Below, piece after piece: positions 58,208 to 64,000 of a DNA stretch of 64,000 nt. This DNA comes from an uncultured Oscillibacter sp. (GTDB lineage: Bacteria; Bacillota; Clostridia; Oscillospirales; Oscillospiraceae). The position numbers and the translations under genes are program-made. Numbering within the stretch: position 1 is the first letter of the stretch; the number at the start of each line of letters is the position of its first letter. The stretch covers positions 1-64,000 of the forward strand of contig NZ_CAJUBK010000001.1 of NCBI RefSeq assembly GCF_910584465.1. The letters are read 5' to 3'. The notes beneath the pieces are model-generated. The model ran no database searches. It worked only from the letters and a program-made list of their open reading frames with translations, and was not told where the DNA came from.

Positions 58208-59122
58208 TTGCAAAAAGACGAACGGGTCAGCCGCTATGACCAGGCCGCCGCCATCCTGCCCAGCCGCCTGCGGAAGGCGGCGTCGGTCCTCTCCGACGGG
58301 GAGAAGGCCGCGGCGGAGGAGATCCGTCTCCGGGCGGGGCGGCCCTTGTCCGTCCTGCTCCCCGCGGGGGAGCTGCCGCTGGAGGCGCTGGTAGAGCCGG
58401 AGGATCTGGAGACCCTGTGCGACATCGCCACGGAGTTCTCCCGCTACGCCGCCGCGGAGACCATCCGGGAGGGCTTCCTGCCCGTCCGGGGCGGCTTCCG
58501 GGTGGGGCTGTGCGGCACGGCGGTGATGAAGGACGGCGTGAACACGAACCTGAAGGACCTGTCCTCCGCCGCGATCCGCATCGCGCGGGAGCGGAAGGGG
58601 ATCGCCCGGGACATCGCCCCGAAGCTGTTCCAAAACGGCGGCTTCGTCAGCACCCTGCTCCTGTCGCCGCCGGGAGGCGGCAAGACGACGCTCCTGCGGG
58701 ACCTGGTCCGCTGCCTCTCGGAGGGCGGGCCGGGGCATCCGCCTCAGCGGATCTCCCTCATCGACGAGCGGGGGGAGGTGGCGGTGGTCCACCGGGGGGA
58801 GCCCCAGATGGACGTGGGGCCCCACACCGACGTACTGGACGCCTGCCCGAAGGCGCTGGGGATCCCCATCGTGCTCCGGGCCATGGATCCCCAGATCGTC
58901 GCCGTGGACGAGATCACCGTCCGGGAGGATCTGACGGCCATGAGCCTGGCGGCGGGCTGCGGGGTGGGATTGCTGGCGACGATCCACGCCGCCGACGTGC
59001 TGGAGCTCCTGCGCAAGCCCCTGTACCGGGAGCTCCTGGAGGGGCAGGTCTTCCGCCTGGCGGTGCGCATATCGCGGGACGAGGGCGGACGGTGCTATGA
59101 GCTGGAGGGACTGCCATGCTGA
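58208..59122 (+). CDS. spoIIIAA: Stage III sporulation protein AA (ATPase)
   Basis: Secretion-ATPase-like motor of the SpoIIIA-SpoIIQ channel, in the mother cell. 304 residues; Walker A SPPGGGKTTLLRD (about 157-169) and Walker B-like LIDERGEVA, with family block AVDEITVREDL. No ATG is available; the TTG at 58208 follows AAGGAAGGGGGG with suitable spacing. First of eight overlapping genes. Confidence 0.95.
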   Translation: MQKDERVSRYDQAAAILPSRLRKAASVLSDGEKAAAEEIRLRAGRPLSVLLPAGELPLEALVEPEDLETLCDIATEFSRYAAAETIREGFLPVRGGFRVGLCGTAVMKDGVNTNLKDLSSAAIRIARERKGIARDIAPKLFQNGGFVSTLLLSPPGGGKTTLLRDLVRCLSEGGPGHPPQRISLIDERGEVAVVHRGEPQMDVGPHTDVLDACPKALGIPIVLRAMDPQIVAVDEITVREDLTAMSLAAGCGVGLLATIHAADVLELLRKPLYRELLEGQVFRLAVRISRDEGGRCYELEGLPC

Positions 59123-59613
59123 AGCTGCTGGGGAGCCTGTGCATCGCGGCGGGCGGCGCTCTGGCCTGGTACCTCCAGGCGGCGGAGCGCCGCCGGGAGA
59201 GGGACACGCTGTCCGACTTCCAGACGGCCTTCCGCCGGATGGGGGAGGAGATCCGCATGGCCCGGACGCCCATGCCGGCGCTGCTGCGCGCGCTGGCGGC
59301 GGGCCGGGGGACGGAGGCCGGGGCCTTCTTCGCCGCCGTCTCCGAGGCCGCGGCGCGGGGGGAGGACCTCCCGCGGGCCTGGCGGGAGCGGGCGGAGGCG
59401 TTGTCTTTGAACGAAGGGGACAAGTCCGCCGTCTCGGCCCTCGGCCAGGACCTGCAGGGCGACGAGGAGAAGGTCTGTAAAGCGATATCCCATGTCGCCT
59501 ATACGCTGGCGAAGAGCGCCGAGCAGGCGGAGCGGGAGCGTCCCGAGAGGGAGAAACGGGCGGCGGCGCTGTGGTTCTCCGCCTCGGCGCTGCTGACGAT
59601 CTTATTGATTTGA
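59116..59613 (+). CDS. spoIIIAB: Stage III sporulation protein AB
   Basis: 165 residues with N-terminal hydrophobic segment (about 1-18) and C-terminal hydrophobic tail (about 150-165), between them a helical domain (FQTAFRRMGEEIRMARTPMPALLRAL) like type II secretion GspF-related proteins. Overlaps spoIIIAA by 7 bases. Confidence 0.93.
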   Translation: MLKLLGSLCIAAGGALAWYLQAAERRRERDTLSDFQTAFRRMGEEIRMARTPMPALLRALAAGRGTEAGAFFAAVSEAAARGEDLPRAWRERAEALSLNEGDKSAVSALGQDLQGDEEKVCKAISHVAYTLAKSAEQAERERPEREKRAAALWFSASALLTILLI

Positions 59614-59624
59614 GGGACGAGAGC

Positions 59625-59819
59625 ATGGATGTGGATCTGATTTTCAAGATCGCTGCCATCGGCATCCTGGTGGCGGTGCTGAACCAGCTGCTGGTCCGCT
59701 CCGGCCGGGAGGAGCAGGCCATGATGACGACGCTGGCGGGGCTGGTGGTGGTGCTCATGATGATGGTGCAGGAGATCAGCGACCTCTTCGAGCTCATCAA
59801 GGTCCTCTTCGACTTTTAG
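59625..59819 (+). CDS. spoIIIAC: Stage III sporulation protein AC
   Basis: 64-residue protein of two membrane helices (IFKIAAIGILVAVLNQLL and MMTTLAGLVVVLMMMV) with the family spacing. Starts 12 bases after spoIIIAB. Confidence 0.95.
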   Translation: MDVDLIFKIAAIGILVAVLNQLLVRSGREEQAMMTTLAGLVVVLMMMVQEISDLFELIKVLFDF

Positions 59820-59821
59820 CC

Positions 59822-60211
59822 GTGGAGCTGTCGATCCAGGCGGCGGTGCTGTGCGTCGTCGCCGCGCTGCTGGCCGTGGTGGTCCGGCGGGGGAGCCCGG
59901 AGTCCGCCCTGCTGCTGACCCTGGGGGCCGCGGCGGTGGTCCTGCTGTCCCTGGCGGGGAGCCTGGAGGCCCTGATGGAGTTCCTGGGCCGGCTGGTGGA
60001 AGAGAGCGGGCTGTCCCGGGAGCTGTTCGTCCCCCTGTACAAGACCGTCGGCATCGCCCTGGTGGTGAAGCTGGGGGGCAGCCTCTGCCGGGACGCCGGG
60101 GAGTCGGCCCTGTCCTCGGTGGTGGAGACGGCGGGGGCGGTGTGCGCCCTGATCGCCGCGCTGCCGCTGCTCCAGGCGGTGCTGTCGCTGTTGATGGAGC
60201 TGATGCGATGA
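59822..60211 (+). CDS. spoIIIAD: Stage III sporulation protein AD
   Basis: 129-residue polytopic protein; GTG start two bases after the spoIIIAC stop. Hydrophobic segments at about 5-20, 28-48, 70-90, 100-125. Stop overlaps spoIIIAE (ATGA). Confidence 0.94.
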   Translation: MELSIQAAVLCVVAALLAVVVRRGSPESALLLTLGAAAVVLLSLAGSLEALMEFLGRLVEESGLSRELFVPLYKTVGIALVVKLGGSLCRDAGESALSSVVETAGAVCALIAALPLLQAVLSLLMELMR

Positions 60212-61284
60212 GACGATGGATGATATCGGTCCTGCTGTTCCTGCTGCTGCTGACGGGGGAGGCCCGGGCGGCGGAGCTGCCGGAGGACCTGACGGACGCC
60301 CTGCCGGAGGCGGCGGAGCGCGTCCTGGAGGCCGGCGACCTTTCCGGCCCGGCGGGCTTCTCCCAGGGGCTGGCGGGCATCCTGGAGCGCCTGACGGCGG
60401 AGGTCCAGGGGGTCCTGCGGCAGCGCCTGCGGGGCGCGGCGTCGATCCTGCTGGTGGCGGTGGCCTGCGGCGCGGTGGACGGCTTCGCCCGGGGGACCGG
60501 GGAGGGAGCGTCCTTCCTGCCCATGGCCGGGGCGCTGGCGGTCACCCTGCTGACGGCGGGGAGCCTGGAGGACCTCATCGGCCTGGGCGCGGAGACCATC
60601 CGGGAGCTGAACGTCTTCTCCAAGGCCCTGCTCCCGACCCTGGCGGCGGCCACGGCGGCCTCCGGCGCGGTGAGCACCGCCACGTTCCAGCAGGTGACCA
60701 CCGTCTTCCTGGCGGACCTTTTGATGGAGCTCATCGACGGCCTCCTGATCCCGATGGTCTATCTGTACATCGGGGCCCTGACCGCCGCCGGCTGTCTGCC
60801 GGGGGACCGGCTGGGGGCCGTGGCCGAGGCGCTGAAGAAGGTCATCACGTGGATCTTGACCTCCTCGCTGCTGCTCTTCACGGTCTACCTCTCCACGGTG
60901 CGGGTCGTGGCCGGCGCGGCGGACGGCGCGGCGGTGAAGGTGGCGAAGGCCGCCGTCTCCGGCGCGGTGCCGGTGGTGGGGGGCATCATCGCCGAGGCCA
61001 CGGAGACGGTCCTGGCCGGGGCGGGGATGCTGAAGAACACGATCGGCGTCTTCGGGATGCTGGCGATCCTGGCGGCCTGCGCGTACCCCTTTTTGCAGCT
61101 GGGGGTGCAGTACCTGCTGTACAAGCTGTCCGCCTTCCTGGCGGCGGCGGTGGGCGCGCCGGAGCTTTGTAAGCTCATCGACGGCCTGGGCGGGGCCTTC
61201 GGGCTGGTGCTGGGCATGACGGGGAGCTGCGCGCTGCTGCTGCTGGTGTCCGTGCTGTCCTCCGTGGCGGCGGTGACGCCATGA
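60208..61284 (+). CDS. spoIIIAE: Stage III sporulation protein AE
   Basis: 358 residues: signal-like N-terminus (MRRWMISVLLFLLLLTGEARA), then about eight membrane segments; conserved block ELNVFSKALLPTLAAATAASG. Permease-like part of the channel. Start ATG 60208 overlaps spoIIIAD. Confidence 0.95.
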   Translation: MRRWMISVLLFLLLLTGEARAAELPEDLTDALPEAAERVLEAGDLSGPAGFSQGLAGILERLTAEVQGVLRQRLRGAASILLVAVACGAVDGFARGTGEGASFLPMAGALAVTLLTAGSLEDLIGLGAETIRELNVFSKALLPTLAAATAASGAVSTATFQQVTTVFLADLLMELIDGLLIPMVYLYIGALTAAGCLPGDRLGAVAEALKKVITWILTSSLLLFTVYLSTVRVVAGAADGAAVKVAKAAVSGAVPVVGGIIAEATETVLAGAGMLKNTIGVFGMLAILAACAYPFLQLGVQYLLYKLSAFLAAAVGAPELCKLIDGLGGAFGLVLGMTGSCALLLLVSVLSSVAAVTP

Positions 61285-61757
61285 TCGCGGCGGTGCGGGG
61301 CTGGGTCACCTCCATCGCGGCGGTGGCCCTGATCTTGACCGTGGTCCAGTCCCTGGTCCCGGAGGGGACCCTCCGGAAGATCGCCGGCTTCACCGGAGGG
61401 CTGGTGCTGCTGGCGGCGCTGCTCCAGCCGGCGCTCCGGACGGACCTGGGACGGCTGCGGCTGGACCCCTCCGGCTACGGCGAGGCCATCGGGGCGCGGG
61501 CGGAGGACCTGGCCGAGGCCGGGAAAGAAGAGCTGGCGGAGATCATAGCGGAGCGGACCGCGGCATATATATCGGACAAAGCGGACGCGCTGGGCCTCAC
61601 GGTGACGGTCCGGGTGGAGACGGAGCTGGAAGCGGGGACGCCCATCCCGGCCTCGGCGGAGCTGAGGGGCCCCTATTCCCAGGGCCTGGCGGACTGGATC
61701 GCGGAGGAGCTGGGGATCCCGGCGGAGAGGCAGGTTTGGCATGACGGAAAAAACTAA
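61281..61757 (+). CDS. spoIIIAF: Stage III sporulation protein AF
   Basis: 158 residues: two N-terminal membrane segments (about 5-25 and 33-53) then a soluble ring-forming-type domain (LTVTVRVETELEAGTPIP). Overlaps both neighbours. Confidence 0.93.
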   Translation: MIAAVRGWVTSIAAVALILTVVQSLVPEGTLRKIAGFTGGLVLLAALLQPALRTDLGRLRLDPSGYGEAIGARAEDLAEAGKEELAEIIAERTAAYISDKADALGLTVTVRVETELEAGTPIPASAELRGPYSQGLADWIAEELGIPAERQVWHDGKN

Positions 61758-62262
61758 AGGAGCGCGAAAGATATGGGACAGGTACAAATACGCGGCGCTG
61801 GTGGCGCTGATCGGCGCGGGGCTGCTGCTGTGGCCGGGGATCGGCGGACAGGAGGCCCCCTCCCCCAAACGCGGGGAGGAGGACCGGAGCGGCGGGGACG
61901 TGCGGCAGATCCAGCAGGAGATGGAGGAGATCCTGGGCGCCATGAGCGGCGTGGGGCAGGTGAAGGTGATGCTGACGGTGGACTCCGACGGGGAGCGGCA
62001 GCTGGCCCAGGACACGCAGCTGAGCTACAGCGGGGACACCGCCGCGCCGGAGGACTACTCCCGGCGCTCGGAGACCGTGTTGGTGGATGGCTCCGGCGGG
62101 GACGAGACGGTGGTGGTGCGCAGGACGTATCCCACCTACCGGGGGGCCCTGGTGGTGTGCCAGGGCGGCGGCGGCGCGGAGGTGCGGCTGGCGGTGACGG
62201 AGGCGGTGGCCGCCCTCACCGGGCTGCCTTCCGACCGCATCACGGTGGCAAGATGGCAGTGA
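61741..62262 (+). CDS. spoIIIAG: Stage III sporulation protein AG
   Basis: 173 residues: short cytoplasmic tail, one membrane helix (about 18-36), then the ring-building motif domain (QEMEEILGAMSGVGQVKVMLTVDSDG ... VTEAVAALTGLPSDRITV). Forms the large mother-cell ring of the channel. Confidence 0.95.
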   Translation: MTEKTKGARKIWDRYKYAALVALIGAGLLLWPGIGGQEAPSPKRGEEDRSGGDVRQIQQEMEEILGAMSGVGQVKVMLTVDSDGERQLAQDTQLSYSGDTAAPEDYSRRSETVLVDGSGGDETVVVRRTYPTYRGALVVCQGGGGAEVRLAVTEAVAALTGLPSDRITVARWQ

Positions 62263-62285
62263 TCATTTGGAGGAGGAACGGATCT

Positions 62286-62894
62286 ATGAGCGCGAGATGG
62301 AAGAGGAACATGGTCGTGGCAGTGATGGCGGTGCTGGTGTGCTCGGCGGTGGCGCTGAACTGGATGTACACCGGGCAGGAGGTCCAGGACGCCTCGGGGA
62401 AGCTGCTGGGAGAGGCCCAGCTGGTCTCCGGCAGCGGGGCGGACGGCCGGGCGGAGGACGGAGGGGCCCAGGAGGGCGCGGATCCCGCCGCGGCGGGGGA
62501 CGCCGGGGCCCTGACGGACGAGGGGGCGGTATACGCCGGCTCGGACTACTTCGCCTCCGCCCGGCTGACCCGCCAGCAGGCCCGGGACAACGCCCTCTCC
62601 CTCCTCCAGGAGGCGGCGGGGCAGGAGGACGCCGACGCCGCCGTGGCCAACGAGGCGTCGGAGGGCATCCAGGCCCTGGCGTCCTGCACGCTGAAGGAGG
62701 CCCAGATCGAGAACCTGGTCACCGCCAAGGGGTACGCGGACTGCGTGGCCTTCATGGGGGACGAGAGCGTCAGCGTGGTGGTGTCCACCAAGAGCGGCGA
62801 GCTCACCGCCGAGGACGTGGCCAAGATCACCGACATCACCATGACGGAGACCGGCCTGCCGGCGGATGGGATCCGGATCATGGCGGCAAATTAG
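62286..62894 (+). CDS. spoIIIAH: Stage III sporulation protein AH
   Basis: 202 residues: N-terminal membrane helix (about 8-25), a Gly/Ala/Asp-rich linker (about 45-85), then the YscJ/FliF-like ring domain (LKEAQIENLVTAKGYADCVAFMGDESVSVVV) that binds SpoIIQ. ATG 62286 is nine bases after GGAGGAGG; an upstream ATG (62253) overlaps spoIIIAG and lacks a site. A SpoIIQ gene is not in the window unless the M23 protein at 30.1 kb fills that role. Confidence 0.94.
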   Translation: MSARWKRNMVVAVMAVLVCSAVALNWMYTGQEVQDASGKLLGEAQLVSGSGADGRAEDGGAQEGADPAAAGDAGALTDEGAVYAGSDYFASARLTRQQARDNALSLLQEAAGQEDADAAVANEASEGIQALASCTLKEAQIENLVTAKGYADCVAFMGDESVSVVVSTKSGELTAEDVAKITDITMTETGLPADGIRIMAAN

Positions 62895-62897
62895 TAG

Positions 62898-62926
62898 TTG
62901 TATTTTCCGGCGGGATATGTTAGAAT
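62898..62926 (+). promoter_or_regulatory. Sigma-A promoter of the asp23-nusB operon
   Basis: TTGTAT (62898-62903), 17 bases, TAGAAT (62921-62926), so these housekeeping genes need not depend on the sporulation promoter. Confidence 0.65.
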
Positions 62927-63003
62927 GGCGAGGTATGATCGGAACGATACCCGCCGTGGGATGGATGCCCATTTCACGAAGGAAGGACGAAGGAGAGTAC
63001 AGC

Positions 63004-63381
63004 ATGGCCGAGAGCAAGGAATACATGACCCTGCCGGAGGAGAACGGCAGCATCAACATCTCGGAGGAGGTCATCGCCGCCATCGCCGTGGGCGCGGTCC
63101 GGGAGGTGGAGGGCGTCTCCGGGATGATGACGAACATGGGCGGCAGCGTCACCGACCTGGTGAACAACCGGAAGAACGCCCAGAAGAGCGTCAAGGGCGT
63201 GAAGATCGACATGACCGGCGCGGCGCTGGTCCTGGACCTGTATCTGACCGTGCGGTACGGACACCCCATCCCCGAGGTGGCGGGCAGCGCCCAGAAGGCC
63301 GTGGCCTCCGCCGTGGAGGCCATGACCGGTTGCGCCGTGGAGGCGGTGAACATCCACGTGGGCGGCGTGACCCTGAATTGA
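63004..63381 (+). CDS. Asp23/Gls24 family protein (YqhY-like)
   Basis: 125-residue Asp23-domain protein (GSINISEEVIAAIAVGAVREVEGVSGM...). In many Firmicutes this copy (yqhY) lies between spoIIIAH or acetyl-CoA carboxylase genes and nusB and is linked to fatty-acid/envelope regulation. It is a second Asp23 protein in the window, different from the one before fakA. Start behind AAGGAGAG. Confidence 0.9.
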   Translation: MAESKEYMTLPEENGSINISEEVIAAIAVGAVREVEGVSGMMTNMGGSVTDLVNNRKNAQKSVKGVKIDMTGAALVLDLYLTVRYGHPIPEVAGSAQKAVASAVEAMTGCAVEAVNIHVGGVTLN

Positions 63382-63410
63382 TGGACGAATGATGGAGGAC
63401 GGGAAGGCTT

Positions 63411-63860
63411 ATGGTACGGAACACCGCCCGGGAGATCGCCATCCATCTCTCTTATGAATCCAGCTTCACGGACAAGGGCGTGGAGGAGCTGCTGGACCAG
63501 CGGCTGACGGCGGCGTCCTTCGCCTCCCTGGCGGAGGAGGACGACCTCTACCGGGAGGCCCCCAACGCCAAGCAGGCGGAGTATATCCGCCGCCTGGTCC
63601 GGGGCGTGTGGGAGCACGGCGCAGAGCTGGACGGGTACATCGGGAAGTACGCCAAGGGATGGAAGTTCTCCCGGATCCCGCTGGTGGCCTCCGCCATCAT
63701 GCGTGTGGCGATGTACGAGGTGATGTACATGCCGGACGTGCCCAACGCCGCCGCGATCAACGAGGCGGTGGAGATCGCCAAGAAGTATGAGACGCCGGAG
63801 ACGGTGAAGTTCATCAACGGCATCCTGGGCAGCTTCTCCCGGCAGGAGCTTTCGGAATGA
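63411..63860 (+). CDS. nusB: Transcription antitermination factor NusB
   Basis: 149 residues, all-helical RNA-binding protein of rRNA antitermination. Landmarks: TAREIAIHLSYES at the start, WKFSRIPLVASAIMRVAMYEV and the C-terminal PETVKFINGILGSF. Ribosome site GGAGG...GGAAGG. Confidence 0.96.
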   Translation: MVRNTAREIAIHLSYESSFTDKGVEELLDQRLTAASFASLAEEDDLYREAPNAKQAEYIRRLVRGVWEHGAELDGYIGKYAKGWKFSRIPLVASAIMRVAMYEVMYMPDVPNAAAINEAVEIAKKYETPETVKFINGILGSFSRQELSE

Positions 63861-63864
63861 AAAC

Positions 63865-63909
63865 AGCAGAGCGGGCATGGGGAGAGGACCATGTCCGGCT
63901 CTGCTTTTT
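63865..63909 (+). terminator. Intrinsic terminator after nusB
   Basis: AGCAGAGC/GCTCTGCT stem extended by GGGCATGG/CCATGTCC, then TTTTT (63905-63909). The remaining bases to 64000 are GC-rich with no gene visible. Confidence 0.85.
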
Positions 63910-64000
63910 CCCGTGGGGGCCGCCGGGCGGCGGAGGGGGGCCCGCGTCAGCCCTGCGGGCCGGCGGTCCCCGTCCCGGGGGAGCCGGAGGGCCCGCCGTG

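Noticed and set aside
1..64000. Insertion sequences, prophage genes, CRISPR arrays, tRNA/rRNA genes
   Set aside because: No transposase or integrase motifs, no regularly spaced direct repeats, and no GGTTCRAATCC-type T-arms with matching acceptor stems were seen.

Overview
The window looks like a chromosomal core region of a GC-rich, endospore-forming Clostridia bacterium, most likely of the Oscillospiraceae type (inference). It carries the sporulation loci spoIIAA-spoIIAB-sigF and spoIIIAA-AH, a SpoIVFA/SpoIVFB-like pair, a tyrosyl T-box leader, an L10 leader and Firmicutes-type sigma-A promoters. Coding density is high and almost every gene starts behind a strong purine-rich Shine-Dalgarno sequence. 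I saw no insertion sequence, prophage, CRISPR array, tRNA or rRNA gene.

Layout. 0-7.5 kb (+): end of ecfT, an unknown membrane-anchored protein, truA, a DUF5711 protein, cvpA, a ClpE-like unfoldase, a small Cys protein and an EFR1-type flavodoxin/ferredoxin. 7.6-10.9 kb (-): gluQRS and an asp23-fakA operon. 11-19 kb: a block of membrane-linked regulatory modules, namely blaI with an M56 sensor fused to an M23 domain (+), a DUF2089 regulator with a small membrane protein (+), and a second blaI with a 1063-residue M56 protein (-). 19-20.7 kb (+): spoIIAA-spoIIAB-sigF. 20.7-23.3 kb (-): an SOS-box-controlled operon of a 65-residue membrane protein, a DNA-repair radical SAM protein and a UDG-linked DUF4130 protein. 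23.5-25 kb: gdhA (+). 25.3-29.8 kb (-): ruvX, rplL, rplJ with its L10 leader, a frameshifted acetyltransferase pseudogene, rplA, rplK, nusG, secE, rpmG. 30-31.7 kb (+): a SpoIVFA/SpoIVFB-like protease pair behind a good sigma-E promoter match. 31.7-35.6 kb (-): unknown protein, rny with a long leader, and an amidase. 35.7-41.7 kb: an RlmI-like methyltransferase, mtnN, a CmpB-like membrane protein, family-4 UDG, bioY with a BirA-box-like operator, a GNAT, a cupin and a TraX protein. 42-47 kb (+): the str cluster (L7Ae-like, rpsL, rpsG, fusA, tuf). 47-53.5 kb: a DUF4830 protein, an rsuA-like synthase, a CdaR/PucR-type regulator, ftsE-ftsX-pcsB/envC and an unknown protein. 53.5-57.3 kb (+): greA, lysS, T-box-tyrS. 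57.4-58.1 kb (-): an XRE regulator with a membrane protein. 58.2-63.9 kb (+): spoIIIAA-AH, an Asp23-like protein, nusB.

How the parts fit. SpoIIAA/AB/SigF set the forespore programme. SpoIIIAA-AH build the mother-cell-to-forespore channel. The M23/M50 pair resembles the SpoIVFA-SpoIVFB complex that processes pro-sigma-K. FtsE/FtsX with the adjacent coiled-coil M23 protein form the divisome-linked murein hydrolase activation machine. The translation genes are split into two blocks on opposite strands, and rpoB/rpoC are not beside either, although they normally lie between rplL and the L7Ae gene.

The best candidates for something little described are the SOS operon led by a tiny membrane protein, the two BlaI/M56 modules with different operators, and the apparently catalytic SpoIVFA-like partner. 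Functions are assigned from motifs recognised by eye; no database search was possible.
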